Notes: a model not told the origin generated them from the letters alone. A DNA stretch of 36,976 bases from an uncultured Desulfobulbaceae bacterium (GCA_947259225.1 CAMYLK010000023.1:1-36976); one strand, 5' to 3'; shown: positions 24,530 through 34,433, counted from the stretch's first letter. A program made the numbers and translations.

Positions 24530-24617
24530 TGGTGCCGGAGGTCGGAGTCGAACCGACACGGGCGCAAGGCCCGCTGGATTTTGAGTCCAGTGCGTCTACC
24601 AGTTTCACCACTCCGGC
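24530..24617 (-). tRNA. tRNA-Leu (anticodon CAA)
   Basis: An 88-base class II tRNA with an encoded CCA. The acceptor stem is GCCGGAG with CTCCGGC and discriminator A. The anticodon arm is CTGGA-CTCAAAA-TCCAG, giving CAA. A long variable arm (CGGGC...GCCCG) and a T-arm containing GGTTCGACTCC are present. It is the integration target of element 2. Confidence 0.97.
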
Positions 24618-24692
24618 AATGTTATATTGGCTGGTACTTTACCCTTTTTATTCCTGTCAAATCAAGAGTTTTAGTGGATTGATGAGACTTCC

Positions 24693-24911
24693 CTAGCACC
24701 CGTGCTTGACCAGGAAATCGTGCACAACCTCCCGCATTATTTCCTGCTGGCTACGACCGGTTTCATTGATCTGTATCCACACACAGCGTTGAAAGGCCTT
24801 GTACAAATCATCATCCACGAACAGTTTCAGTTCGGTCAGATCGGTCGGTACGCCATTGCCTTTCTTCTCTTGACAGTCCACATGCTCACCCTGCAGATTG
24901 TTTCTGCGCAT
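24693..24911 (-). CDS. Ribbon-helix-helix-like small protein
   Basis: A 72-residue protein. After a polar N-terminus, the segment LKLFVDDDLYKAFQRCVWIQ then TGRSQQEIMREVVHDFLVKH follows the CopG/Arc pattern: one beta strand, helix, turn, helix. The start (ATG 24911) lies inside the hisA 3' end and overlaps it by 26 bases, so it is probably translated from the hisA message. ATG 24911 is chosen over an in-frame codon five positions earlier because it gives the shorter overlap. The DNA target is unknown. Confidence 0.65.
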   Translation of the reverse strand: MRRNNLQGEHVDCQEKKGNGVPTDLTELKLFVDDDLYKAFQRCVWIQINETGRSQQEIMREVVHDFLVKHGC

Positions 24912-25665
24912 TGTGAAAGGCGACAACTTCCTCGTAGGTTAAGCCACTGCCGCCAAAGATATCGAGCGCGCTGCCTACGGTGGCGTCGAGCCTTCCCTGG
25001 CCGGCATCCCTTATCAGCTCAATATCGGCCATGGTTGCCACCCCGCCGGCATAGGTTGTCGGGATGGTGACATGGGTGCTTAGCAATTCGATGAGCCGCT
25101 CATCCACCCCCATGCATTTTCCTTCCACGTCAACGGCGTGGACCAGGAATTCATCGCAGAACCCTGCCAGCCTGTCAAGGGTTCCAGGGGTTATACGAAG
25201 CTTTGTAAACTTCTGCCAACGGTCAGTCACCACGTAATACCCGTCATCCTGCCAGCGGCAACTCAGGTCCAGCACCAGGTGTTCGCGGCCAACCTGCTTT
25301 GTCAGTTCTGTGAGGCGGTCCTCGTCCAGCACTCCGTCATGAAAAACATAGGAGGTGACAATGACATGCGAAGCCCCCTGTTCAAGCCACCAGGATGCGT
25401 TGTCGGCGTTTATGCCGCCGCCCACATGCATGCCTCCGGGCCATGCTTGTAAGGCGTCAACAGCAGCGGACTTGTTGCCAGATCCCAGCATGATAACATG
25501 GCCGCCGGGAAGATTATCCCTGCGGTATAAATCTGAATAATATGAAGGAGGGAGATCTGAGGAAAAATTGGTCTGCAGGTCTTCTGCCTGGTCATCCTGA
25601 AGGGTTGAGCCGACAATCTGTTTGACGCTGCCGTTGTGGAGATCGATACAGGGTCGAAAACGCAT
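24886..25665 (-). CDS. hisA: Phosphoribosylformimino-AICAR-ribotide isomerase, eukaryotic type
   Basis: A 259-residue TIM-barrel protein for the Amadori isomerisation step of histidine synthesis. The N-terminus FRPCIDLHNGSVKQIVGSTL and the segments GGHVIMLG, MHVGGGIN, HAVDVEGKCMGVD and TTYAGGVATM match the fungal/plant HIS6 branch rather than the usual bacterial HisA. That branch is known from some bacteria as well. The phosphate-binding GGGIN and YAGG loops are present. ATG 25665 follows CAGG; an earlier GTG is less likely. No other his gene is in the window. Confidence 0.88.
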   Translation of the reverse strand: MRFRPCIDLHNGSVKQIVGSTLQDDQAEDLQTNFSSDLPPSYYSDLYRRDNLPGGHVIMLGSGNKSAAVDALQAWPGGMHVGGGINADNASWWLEQGASHVIVTSYVFHDGVLDEDRLTELTKQVGREHLVLDLSCRWQDDGYYVVTDRWQKFTKLRITPGTLDRLAGFCDEFLVHAVDVEGKCMGVDERLIELLSTHVTIPTTYAGGVATMADIELIRDAGQGRLDATVGSALDIFGGSGLTYEEVVAFHNAQKQSAG

Positions 25666-25743
25666 AGGCACCTGCTGCAGGGAATTTTCAGTCTGTACCT
25701 GGGACTGTAAGAAAGGCCAGGTACAGACTGTTACATATATGGA

Positions 25744-26439
25744 TCAGCTCTTTTTGATCATCATGGTTGTCGGATCAAGGTCAAGACCGAGGTCCGAATC
25801 ACCAACCACACCTTTGTTTTTGACAACCTTCAGGTTGATTTTCTTCTCATCAGGCTTGATGAGGATCACGGAGTCAAAAAGATCGTCGACTTCATGGCAG
25901 GGAGCCGGAACACCGGCATCAGATACCCTGGTGTCTTTGCGATGACTCACTGCGGAAAACCATACCTGGAGGCTCATTGTTTCGGCCATTTCCCGGATCT
26001 CCTCAAGGGCCTGGCGGTCCGCGTTCTCAAAATCAAACCCGTCAATTACCAGGCAGTTGGGTTTAAATATGTCCTGCATGATAATATCATTTAAGCGCTC
26101 TTCCAGCCTGGGCCGGTTAAAAGCGGCCTCCTTGAATGTCATGATCATCCGGTGCCGCTGCACCATGTCGATCAGCTCATGCGGGTGGTCGACGCTGTGC
26201 TCCTGCAGAATGTGACGCAGTATATCATCGTACCAGGCCCGGGTCTTGTCGATGGACTCGCCGATGCTGACATGAACAACCCTGTTGCCCAGTAAAATTG
26301 AATCAAGCGCAATCTGGACCAGCAGAGCTGTTTTCCCCAGACCTGCCCTGGCCATGATGAGGCCCATTTCCTTGCCGTTTTCCGTTCCTGTCTTCAGAAC
26401 CCGCAGCGGATTCTGTTTTACAAGTGGTTCATATCCCAT
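25744..26439 (-). CDS. RecA-fold ATPase (DnaB/KaiC-like core)
   Basis: A 231-residue P-loop ATPase. Walker A is ARAGLGKTAL near residues 30-39 and Walker B is NCLVIDGFDF near 130-139, with a sensor-like WFSAVSHR segment at about 160. The layout resembles the DnaB/KaiC ATPase core without any extra domain. It lies on the same strand between fusA and hisA, 63 bases after fusA. It may act on nucleic acid or as a clock-type switch; the function is not known to me. Confidence 0.7.
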   Translation of the reverse strand: MGYEPLVKQNPLRVLKTGTENGKEMGLIMARAGLGKTALLVQIALDSILLGNRVVHVSIGESIDKTRAWYDDILRHILQEHSVDHPHELIDMVQRHRMIMTFKEAAFNRPRLEERLNDIIMQDIFKPNCLVIDGFDFENADRQALEEIREMAETMSLQVWFSAVSHRKDTRVSDAGVPAPCHEVDDLFDSVILIKPDEKKINLKVVKNKGVVGDSDLGLDLDPTTMMIKKS

Positions 26440-26502
26440 TGTTCAACCCCATGTTCACTTATCGTATAATTTTATTGTAGTACCGCGGCTGGCTACAGTC
26501 TA

Positions 26503-28584
26503 TTAATTTTTCTTTTCTTCTTCGTAGGCTTTGATCAGTTCTTCGGCCACACTTTTCGGAACCTGTTTATAAGTCGAGAACTCCATGGTAAACTCTGCTT
26601 TGCCCTGGGTCAGGGAGCGCAGGACCGTTGAGTAGCCGAACATTTCAGACAGGGGCACCTCGGCCTCGACAACTGTGTAGTTCCCTTCTTCAAAGGTACC
26701 GACGATCACACCGCGCCGCTGGTTGATACTGCCCATGATAGCACCCTGGAATTCTGAAGGCCCCTCGACGGCCACCTTCATGATCGGCTCATGGATAACC
26801 GGCTTGGCTTTAGCATATCCCTCTTTGAAGGCGCCAACGGATGCCAGCTGGAAAGCGACGTCAGAAGAGTCAACATTGTGTGAATTACCGTCGTTAATTA
26901 CGACCCGCACCCCGGTGATCGGTGAACCGGTCAGGGTGCCTTTTGCCATTGATTTCTGGAAACCCTTGTCACAGGAAGAAATGTATTCACGGGGAATCAC
27001 ACCACCAACGATATCATCGACAAATTCATACTCTTCATCTTCCAGAGGCTCCATGTAACCGCCAACCCGTCCGAACTGACCGGAACCACCTGTCTGTTTC
27101 TTGTGGGTATAGTCAAAATCGGCACGATGGCTGATGGTCTCGCGGTAGGCAACACGCGGGGCACCAACCTCGACCTCGGCATTGTATTCGCGTTTCATTC
27201 GCTCGATATACACATCTAGATGCAGTTCGCCCATACCGGAGATGATGGTCTCGTTGGTTTCATGGTCAACAAAGGTCTTGAATGTCGGGTCCTCTTTGCT
27301 GAAACGATTCAGGGCCTTGGACATGTTTGACTGGGCCTTGTTATCCACCGGATTGATGGCCAGGGAAATAACCGGGGCCGGTACGTGCATGGAACTCATG
27401 GACATATTGATATTATCGGCGCAGAAGGTATCACCGGACGCGCAGTCAATGCCGAACAGGGCTATAATGTCACCGGAACCCGCCTCTTCGATATCCTCCA
27501 TCTGGTCGGCGTGCATGCGGACCAGGCGGCCAACTTTTACCTTTTTGCCGGTGCGGGTATTGACAATGGTCGCACCTTTTCTGATAACACCCTGATAGGT
27601 CCGGACATAGGTGAGCTGACCGTAGCGGCCTTCTTCCAGTTTGAACGCCAGGGCGATCAACGGATCTTCCGGATCGTTGGTAACCGTTCTTTCTTCCTCA
27701 TCTTTGTCAAGGTCAAGCGCCGTGTTTTCAACTTCGGTCGGACAGGGTAGAAAATCTCTCACCGCATCAAGCAGAAGTTGTACACCCTTGTTCTTATAGG
27801 CAGAGCCGATAAGGACCGGGGTGAATTCCAGGCTCAGGGTTCCGCGGCGTATTGCTTCATTAATCATTTCCTCGGTCGGAGTCTGCTCTTCAAGCATCGC
27901 TTCCATGAGCTCATCGGAAAACATGGAAACCGCGTCAAGCAGTTCCTCTCTTTTTTCGTCGGCTTCCGCCCGCAGGTTATCGGGAATCTCCTCGATCCGA
28001 ATATTTTCACCCTGCTCGCCGTCAAAATACACAGCTTTCATGGTAACCAGGTCGACAGCACCTTCCAGGTCGCTCTCAAGTCCTATGGGCAACTGGAGCA
28101 TGACAGCATTGAGCTCCAGCTTGTCGCGCAGCTGATCTGTCACTCTTTTCGGATTGGCTCCGGTACGGTCGCACTTATTAATAAATGCAATACGGGGAAC
28201 CCGGTAGCGGGTCATCTGCCTGTTAACTGTGATGCTCTGCGATTGTACCCCACCAACAGAACAGAGAATAAGTACCGCACCGTCAAGGACCCTCAGGGCA
28301 CGTTCCACCTCAATGGTAAAATCGACGTGGCCCGGTGTGTCGATGATATTGACATCATAATCCTTCCAGTTGCAGTACGTGGCTGCCGACTGAATGGTAA
28401 TGCCGCGCTCCTTTTCCAGTTCCATGGAATCCATGGTCGCGCCGACGCCATCCTTGCCACGCACTTCGTGAATAGCATGGATTCTCTGAGTATAAAACAG
28501 AACCCGCTCGGTCAGCGTTGTTTTACCGGAGTCAATATGGGCGCTGATTCCAATATTGCGTACTTTTTGTAAATCTCTTTTCAT
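26503..28584 (-). CDS. fusA: Elongation factor G, spdEFG1/mitochondrial EF-G1 type
   Basis: A 693-residue translational GTPase for ribosomal translocation. G motifs: AHIDSGKTT (P-loop, about residues 16-24), [10 protein letters not shown] (G2), DTPGHVDF (G3) and NKCDR (G4). Domains II to V follow in full, with the domain IV segment [15 protein letters not shown]. The Ser in AHIDSGKTT and the stretch [22 protein letters not shown] (split here only for reading) agree with mitochondrial EF-G1 and the spdEFG1 group. ATG 28584 follows AGAGGAA; an upstream start at 28647 would add 21 residues unlike the family. Stands alone, without the str operon genes. Confidence 0.93.
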   Translation of the reverse strand: MKRDLQKVRNIGISAHIDSGKTTLTERVLFYTQRIHAIHEVRGKDGVGATMDSMELEKERGITIQSAATYCNWKDYDVNIIDTPGHVDFTIEVERALRVLDGAVLILCSVGGVQSQSITVNRQMTRYRVPRIAFINKCDRTGANPKRVTDQLRDKLELNAVMLQLPIGLESDLEGAVDLVTMKAVYFDGEQGENIRIEEIPDNLRAEADEKREELLDAVSMFSDELMEAMLEEQTPTEEMINEAIRRGTLSLEFTPVLIGSAYKNKGVQLLLDAVRDFLPCPTEVENTALDLDKDEEERTVTNDPEDPLIALAFKLEEGRYGQLTYVRTYQGVIRKGATIVNTRTGKKVKVGRLVRMHADQMEDIEEAGSGDIIALFGIDCASGDTFCADNINMSMSSMHVPAPVISLAINPVDNKAQSNMSKALNRFSKEDPTFKTFVDHETNETIISGMGELHLDVYIERMKREYNAEVEVGAPRVAYRETISHRADFDYTHKKQTGGSGQFGRVGGYMEPLEDEEYEFVDDIVGGVIPREYISSCDKGFQKSMAKGTLTGSPITGVRVVINDGNSHNVDSSDVAFQLASVGAFKEGYAKAKPVIHEPIMKVAVEGPSEFQGAIMGSINQRRGVIVGTFEEGNYTVVEAEVPLSEMFGYSTVLRSLTQGKAEFTMEFSTYKQVPKSVAEELIKAYEEEKKN

Positions 28585-28654
28585 CACGTGTTCCTCTGTA
28601 TCTTCATGCCGGGCCCATGATGTGTTCCACCCGGATCCAGTTTGCAAAAATATA

Positions 28655-28690
28655 AATAAAAAAGGAGTTACAGTGAGCTCTGCAACTCCT
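28655..28690 (-). terminator. Terminator of tRNA-Phe
   Basis: On the minus strand, AGGAGTTGCA and TGTAACTCCT arms (9 of 10 pairs) around GAGCTCAC, followed by TTTTTATTTA. It separates the tRNA from fusA. Confidence 0.85.
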
Positions 28691-28703
28691 AAAATGCTTC
28701 AAA

Positions 28704-28779
<76 letters not shown>

Positions 28780-29036
28780 ACCTATGCTAAAGCTGTTTAA
28801 TAGCCTAATTCAGAGCAGTCAGTCAAGAGAAAATTGCCCTGATCGTCCCTCAGCCCTCAGTTCGAAACTTTTTCCAAACTTAAAGAAAAGCATCAGGAAA
28901 CAGCTATTTTTCGCAGATTTGTCTTTCGACAAAAAAATGTCATTAATTAACAGGTATGAAAAAATGTGTCAAGTAGAAGAAAATGACTTCCCACATCAGG
29001 GGAAATCATGAAAACAAGGAGAGATCAGATACTTGA
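28780..29036. other. Intergenic region upstream of tRNA-Phe
   Basis: No convincing gene, promoter or repeat was recognised apart from what must be the tRNA-Phe promoter. Short frames here have no family features. Confidence 0.5.
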
Positions 29037-29081
29037 ACAAAAAAAGGCGAACCTCTGAAAATTCAGGAGGTTCGCCTTTGA
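29037..29081 (-). terminator. Strong terminator of the zinc-ribbon gene
   Basis: On the minus strand, a 13-bp perfect stem (AAAGGCGAACCTC with GAGGTTCGCCTTT) with a further paired inner part, followed by TTTTTTTG. It lies about 30 bases after the stop of the 29111-29773 gene. Confidence 0.92.
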
Positions 29082-29110
29082 AAAATTCTGAATTCGGGAG
29101 TGCTGCTTGC

Positions 29111-29773
29111 TTACTCCTTCTTCTTACCGGGAATAAGGTCGCCAAGGTCTATGTCAAAATCATCAAGGGCAGTACCTGTTTTTACAGACGGCATAACCTT
29201 GTCGCCCGTGGCAGCTTTACTCTGCAGGTCTATTCCTTCAACCTCCAGGTCTTCCAGCTCGCCTGCTTCCTGGTCCACTTCTGCAGCAACCTCTTCGACA
29301 ACAGCCTCTTCCTCAAAGACCATCTCCTCCTCGGCAGGCTCTTCAGCAACTTCTTCAGAAGGTGCCAGGTCCGAGATACCTAATTCCTTTTCCGGCTCTT
29401 CAGCCGCCAGGTCTATCTCAACTTCCTCTGCCTCTGGTTCTTCCGGTGCCAGGTCAATCTCCGGCTCCTCTTCTATTGCAAAGTCAAGGGCTTCTGTTTC
29501 CGTTGCGTCTTCTTCATCCAGGGAGAAGTCGACACTCTCTTCCTCTTCCATACCCAGGTCAACAGCTACTTCCTCACCGGCAAACCCTTCCGCTTCTTCG
29601 AAGGTATCAGCTTCCGGTTGCGATTCAGTGACATCAAACCTGAGGAAAAGGGGCGCCGCGACTTCGGCTATCGTCCCTCTTAGCTCTTCAACTGCTTTAT
29701 TGATTTTCTTTCCGCACTTGTTACAGGATTCAACGATATCAAAAGAAATGTAACTGCACTTGGGACAACGCAT
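29111..29773 (-). CDS. Acidic zinc-ribbon protein
   Basis: A 220-residue protein. An N-terminal zinc ribbon has Cys3, Cys6, Cys17 and Cys20 (MRCPKC and SCNKCGKK). Residues about 55-190 are an extremely acidic, low-complexity tract of Glu, Ala, Asp, Pro and Val with imperfect repeats such as EEPEIDLAPEEPEAEEVEID. The C-terminus is LDDFDIDLGDLIPGKKKE. No membrane segment. Zinc ribbon plus disordered acidic linker is common in deltaproteobacterial proteins of unknown role. A dedicated terminator follows. Possibly an interaction scaffold, by inference only. Confidence 0.75.
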   Translation of the reverse strand: MRCPKCSYISFDIVESCNKCGKKINKAVEELRGTIAEVAAPLFLRFDVTESQPEADTFEEAEGFAGEEVAVDLGMEEEESVDFSLDEEDATETEALDFAIEEEPEIDLAPEEPEAEEVEIDLAAEEPEKELGISDLAPSEEVAEEPAEEEMVFEEEAVVEEVAAEVDQEAGELEDLEVEGIDLQSKAATGDKVMPSVKTGTALDDFDIDLGDLIPGKKKE

Positions 29774-30048
29774 AATGACTCGCCTTTACTGAAAAATTTT
29801 TTTTAAGTTATCAGAACAGTTGTTCATTTTCAAAACGCTTCCATTTTTAATTCCCTATTATCGCACACGATTTATTAAAAAATCAAGGTGCAATTTTACG
29901 GAACCGTGCGATTCTCCTTAAAAATTTCATCAAACCAACCTGACATTTAAATACAAACCGCACTGAAAATGCCTTTCCGATGGGGTTTACGAGTCAAATA
30001 CATGACTCAATCATAACCGGATGAATTGTTTAATATTTATCACCATTT

Positions 30049-33000
30049 TCATCCAACCGAGGGGTCTTTACGCGAGAAAATCCATCTGAAATCCTCAACT
30101 ATAAGATATACCGATGGCACTATTACCAGGGTTATAACCGTGGCAAACAGTATTCCGTAACCCAGGCTTATGGCCATGGGTATAAGAAAACGGGCCTGCC
30201 TGGATGTCTCGAAAATCATGGGGGACAGCCCGCCGAATGTGGTCAGGGTCGTCAACAGGACCGGCCTGAAACGCTGAATCGAGGCATCCGTAATTGCTTC
30301 TGTCGGGAACAACCCTTTCTCCCGGCGCCGGTTGGCAAAATCAATCAGCACCAGGGATCCGTTGATAACGACCCCGGACAGGGCCACAACCCCGAAGAGA
30401 CTGAGTACGCTCAGGCTGTACCCCATAATGACATGGCCGATAACAGCTCCGACAATCCCGAAAGGGATAGCAAGCATGATAATCAGGGGCTGGATATAAC
30501 TGTTCAGCGGAACAGCAAGCATGGCAAAAATAACGATAAGGGCGAAACCCAACCCCTTGAGGAGGCTCTGGATGCTTTCCCTCCGGTCTGCCTGCCTGCC
30601 TTCAAAACTGAAGCTCAGGCCGGGATACCGGGCCTGCAGGTCAGGAAAAATGTCCGCGTTCAACACCTCCATTATCTGTCCTGCATGGCTGCGCGGCCGT
30701 ACATCGGCAGAGACCGTGATGACCCGTCGCCCGTCGCGCCGCTCAATTCTTGTATCTGCCCTGCCCCGCTCCAGGGCCACTGCCTCCAGAAGCGGAATTT
30801 CCCCACCATCAGGTGTCCGCAGGATCATTTCCTCCAGGTGGTATTCGGAAATACGCTCATTCTTTGGCAAACGGACCATCACTTTTACTTCGTCGCGCCC
30901 CCGCTGCTGGCGGATAGCCTCGGCTCCATAATAGGCCTGCCGCACCTGTCGGGCGACGTCTGCCGCCTGCAATCCAAGGCTTTGCGCTTCCGGCCTTATC
31001 TTAAAATCAATCTGCTGTTTCCCTGGAGAAAAACCATCATCCACATCCTCTACCTTGGGGTACTGTTCAAGGGCTGCGGCAATTTCACCACTTGCCTTTT
31101 CCAGCACTCGTGTATCCCGGTGGCTGAGTTCCACAGCAATAGCTGCTCCCCTGCCGGGACCGCCCGCGTCTGATTCAAACTTGATGGACTCCAGGCCGGG
31201 CAGTTCACCCACCTCCTGCCGCCAGAGCCGGGTCACCTCAGCGGTTGACAGGGGCCTCACTTTAGGGGGTGTCAGGTACACCCGGATGCGGGTCCTGCTG
31301 CCGTCCACATCGGCATAAATGCCCTCAACCAGCTGCTTGCCGCCATTTTCGTCCGTGACCTTTCGAGCGGCTTCCACCAGTCTCTGCTCTACTTCCCTGG
31401 TTTTTTCTACAGCTGTGCCAAATGGCAGGTTGGCTGTCACCATGGCGTAATCCGACTCTATTTTCGGGAACAGCTCAAAACCCAGATGTCCGCTTTTGAT
31501 ATAGCCATAGGTCATAATCAAAATTGCTATGCCACAGGAAAAGGTTATGTAGCGCCACCGCAGGGCAAACCTGAGAAACGGACCATACCGCTCCCTGACC
31601 ATCCTGGAAAAAAAAGCACTGAATCTCTGTTGCAGACGATGGACTGGAGCAAACAACCTTGATTTTTCATCGGATTTTGTATGACCCAGGTGGGCCGGCA
31701 GAATAAAGAGGCACTCAATAAGAGATATAAAGAAAACGCATATGACGACCAGGGGAATTTCCCGAAAAACTTTTCCCATGAACCCCGGGACAAAGAAAAG
31801 AGGCATAAAGGTCACCATATTGGTCAGCACACTGAACACGACCGGTCTGGCAATATCCCTGGTTCCGGTTATGGCCGCCTCCAGTCTCCTGTAGCCCTTC
31901 TGGCGGTAGAAATACACGTTTTCCCCGACCACAATGGCATCATCAACGACAATGCCGAGCGTGACAATGTAGGCAAACATGGAAACCATGTTGAAGGTAA
32001 CCCCGATTCCCGGCAGAATCAGCATGGAACCGAGAAACGAGATAGGGATACCGAGACTGACCCAGAATGCCAGCCGCGTTTCCAGAAACAAGGCCAGCAG
32101 GATAAAGACGAGCCCCAATCCGATAAAGCCGTTACGCAGCATAAGGTTCAGCCGCTGACCGTAAATCTCTGAACGGTCATTGCGTGAAACGAGGCTCAAG
32201 CCTTCCGGCAGGATGTGATTTATCTCTTCAAGCCTGTTGTGAACAGCCCTGGAAACAGTGATCGGTGACTGCTTCCCTACCCGGTACACCTCCAGAAGTA
32301 CTGCCGGCTTGCCATTGAATGTTGCAAACCGGTCTGTCTCCTCAAAATCATCCTTGATGACTGCAATATCCTCAAGTAGAACTTCGGTGCCATCCGGCGA
32401 GGAAATTACCGGAATACCTCCAAACTCTCTGCCATAATCCCGCCGCTCGGAAACACGGACCAGGACATCACCGCTCTCGGTCCGGATTGCCCCGCCAGGT
32501 ATCTCCACAGATGCCCTGGAAACTTTCCTGGCGATTTCATCCAGTGTCAGGCCAAGTGTCCGCAGCACCTTCTGGGAAACTTCTATACTGATCTCGTAAT
32601 CCTTGATCCCGGAAAGTTCCACGTAGGATATATCCTTATCCATGAGGAGCTTGTCCCTGACAGTTTCAGCCATATCGCGGAGCACCGGTTCAGGCTGGTC
32701 TCCGAAAAGTGCCATGGAGACAACATAGCGGCGCCGGTTGGGAACCGTCACCCTTGCCTCCTCAACATCCCCGGGAAATGAATTTATCCGGTCGACCGCA
32801 TTTTTAATGTCCTGGGCTATCCTGGATATATCCTCTCCCTCATGGATCTCCGCAGTGACCGTACCGGAACCCTCGCGGGCCACAGATGTTACCTCCTTGA
32901 TGCCCTCCAGGTCGGAAATGACCTCCTCAACAGCCAGAATCGTTGCCCGCTCAACCTCCTCCGGGCTGGCACCCGGATACACGATTGAGATGGTAACGAT

Positions 33001-33162
33001 GTCAAGCTCGAAATCCGGGAACACATCCTTGCGGATCTGGTTGCCCATAATAAAACCGCCGATCAGCAGAACCAGCATCATCAAGTTGGCGGTGACCGAG
33101 CGTCCAGCCATCCAGGCAATGGGCCCGCGCTGCATTCGACCTGTAGTATCAGATTCAGGCAT
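30049..33162 (-). CDS. RND-family efflux permease
   Basis: A 1037-residue inner-membrane RND transporter. Membrane span 1 is near residues 20-40; the large first periplasmic loop follows; spans 2-6 lie near 335-475, with the proton-relay motif GIVVDDAIVVGENV in span 4. The second half repeats this plan, and its last spans include GYSLSVLSLFGVVALSGVVI. Full length and the second-half PFGIVG and TTFGGLSPM motifs mark it as HAE1/AcrB-like. It follows the adaptor gene by 11 bases. Substrate is not evident; it uses the proton gradient to drive export through the partner outer membrane factor. Confidence 0.92.
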   Translation of the reverse strand: MPESDTTGRMQRGPIAWMAGRSVTANLMMLVLLIGGFIMGNQIRKDVFPDFELDIVTISIVYPGASPEEVERATILAVEEVISDLEGIKEVTSVAREGSGTVTAEIHEGEDISRIAQDIKNAVDRINSFPGDVEEARVTVPNRRRYVVSMALFGDQPEPVLRDMAETVRDKLLMDKDISYVELSGIKDYEISIEVSQKVLRTLGLTLDEIARKVSRASVEIPGGAIRTESGDVLVRVSERRDYGREFGGIPVISSPDGTEVLLEDIAVIKDDFEETDRFATFNGKPAVLLEVYRVGKQSPITVSRAVHNRLEEINHILPEGLSLVSRNDRSEIYGQRLNLMLRNGFIGLGLVFILLALFLETRLAFWVSLGIPISFLGSMLILPGIGVTFNMVSMFAYIVTLGIVVDDAIVVGENVYFYRQKGYRRLEAAITGTRDIARPVVFSVLTNMVTFMPLFFVPGFMGKVFREIPLVVICVFFISLIECLFILPAHLGHTKSDEKSRLFAPVHRLQQRFSAFFSRMVRERYGPFLRFALRWRYITFSCGIAILIMTYGYIKSGHLGFELFPKIESDYAMVTANLPFGTAVEKTREVEQRLVEAARKVTDENGGKQLVEGIYADVDGSRTRIRVYLTPPKVRPLSTAEVTRLWRQEVGELPGLESIKFESDAGGPGRGAAIAVELSHRDTRVLEKASGEIAAALEQYPKVEDVDDGFSPGKQQIDFKIRPEAQSLGLQAADVARQVRQAYYGAEAIRQQRGRDEVKVMVRLPKNERISEYHLEEMILRTPDGGEIPLLEAVALERGRADTRIERRDGRRVITVSADVRPRSHAGQIMEVLNADIFPDLQARYPGLSFSFEGRQADRRESIQSLLKGLGFALIVIFAMLAVPLNSYIQPLIIMLAIPFGIVGAVIGHVIMGYSLSVLSLFGVVALSGVVINGSLVLIDFANRRREKGLFPTEAITDASIQRFRPVLLTTLTTFGGLSPMIFETSRQARFLIPMAISLGYGILFATVITLVIVPSVYLIVEDFRWIFSRKDPSVG

Positions 33163-33173
33163 GGTGTTATTTT

Positions 33174-34433
33174 TCAGTCTGCTTTATTATTTTTTTCGGT
33201 GGTAACAGATGCTTCATTCTTCTCGCCGGTCCTTACTGACATGCCATCCGCTGGTGCAGAAAGGGCTGATATAATCAGGCGGTCACCGGGCTGGATGCCG
33301 TCCCTTATCAGGATATTTTCTTGATCACGCCAGAGGGACTGAACCGGGCGAACCATCAATTTGTCATTCCTGTCGGCCAGCCAGATGAAACTGTTGTCCC
33401 GTAAAGCATTTCTGGGAATTCTGTACACATTGTCCAGTGTATCTCCCTCGATGGAAACACGGACAAACTCGCCGATCAGAAGCGGGTCATACTTTTCACT
33501 GTTCTCGTGTAAACCCAGAGGATCCTCAACCGATATCAGCAGCCGTGCCATCCGTCCTTCCTGAGAAAGATCAGCCATCAGGCGCAGTACTGTTCCCGGT
33601 CGGCTCATATTGTTCCGGTAATGAACAAATGCCCTGGATCCCGGTTCACCACCATTTTCAGATATCGTCACCCACTGCAAACGGTCCACAGGCAGGGAAA
33701 CCTGCACCCAGTATTCATCGGTTCCGACAAGGTCTGCCAGTTTTTCCTGTGAAGAAACATACGACCCCATGTCCACGTATTTATTGCGAACCAGCGCGTT
33801 AAACGGGGCTTTCACCCCGGTTCTGGTCAGGTTGACTTCCGCCTGCTCCAGTTCCGCCTTTGCCGCCTTAATCTCTGCCTGGACCTTTTCCAGATGCGGT
33901 TTACGGAGGGCCAGCGTACTCTCAACCTCTGTACTTGGTTTATCTCCATAGAGCAGGTCCCATTCCTGGCGGGCTACATCCTGGCGGCCCTGTTCAATCC
34001 TGTATTCATACTCGGCATTTGTCAGGGCCCGCTGTTTCTGCTGCAGGTCAAGCTTATAATCCGTAGGATCTATCTGCATTATCTTGGTCCCGGCCTCAAG
34101 CTGGCCCCCCAAGGCAAAATCTTCACTCATGGAAATAATCTCGCCGCCAACCGGAACACGAAGGACAACTTCTCTGGATGGGATGACACTTCCCATGGCC
34201 TCTATCTTGATTGGATAAGACTCAGGAAAAAGAGGTATTACCTCTACCAGCGGCGCTATTTTTTCCGGGGGGCGCCGGCTGACTTTCGGTTTATTGAGGA
34301 TCATGTAGCGGGCAACACCGACTCCAACCAAAATAATGATCGCGCTGATAATAACCCTTCGGATGATACGAGGTGGCGGCCCGGAATGGTTGGCCCCGGA
34401 AGCACTGTATACGTTCTGTTTATCTTTCTTCAT
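33174..34433 (-). CDS. RND efflux periplasmic adaptor (membrane fusion protein)
   Basis: A 419-residue adaptor. One membrane anchor lies at about residues 23-45 (IIRRVIISAIIILVGVGVAR). The lipoyl-like half motif (VVLRVPVGGEIISMSEDFAL) is followed by a helical hairpin at about 125-205 and a second lipoyl half (LTRTGVKAPFNALVRNKYVD). A beta-barrel and membrane-proximal domain complete it. It links the permease to the outer membrane factor. The start lies inside the 3' end of the OMF gene (14-bp overlap), so the three genes are one operon. Confidence 0.92.
   Translation of the reverse strand: MKKDKQNVYSASGANHSGPPPRIIRRVIISAIIILVGVGVARYMILNKPKVSRRPPEKIAPLVEVIPLFPESYPIKIEAMGSVIPSREVVLRVPVGGEIISMSEDFALGGQLEAGTKIMQIDPTDYKLDLQQKQRALTNAEYEYRIEQGRQDVARQEWDLLYGDKPSTEVESTLALRKPHLEKVQAEIKAAKAELEQAEVNLTRTGVKAPFNALVRNKYVDMGSYVSSQEKLADLVGTDEYWVQVSLPVDRLQWVTISENGGEPGSRAFVHYRNNMSRPGTVLRLMADLSQEGRMARLLISVEDPLGLHENSEKYDPLLIGEFVRVSIEGDTLDNVYRIPRNALRDNSFIWLADRNDKLMVRPVQSLWRDQENILIRDGIQPGDRLIISALSAPADGMSVRTGEKNEASVTTEKNNKAD

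Larger units (their letters stand above)
6953..24546. mobile_element. Element 2: P4-integrase island in tRNA-Leu(CAA)
   Basis: Bounded by the tRNA fragment at 6953 and the 3' end of tRNA-Leu at 24530, with a P4-type integrase reading away from the tRNA. ACCCGT-type repeats occur near both ends. Inside are an AlpA-like gene, a phage-type replication protein, a second tyrosine recombinase, three Fic genes and a TetR/DUF1254/patatin block. The length of about 17.6 kb and the gene content fit an integrative element rather than a complete phage, since no structural genes are present. Confidence 0.75.

Noticed and set aside
28585..28647. N-terminal extension of EF-G
   Set aside because: The added residues do not resemble EF-G, and a good AGAGGAA site precedes ATG 28584.
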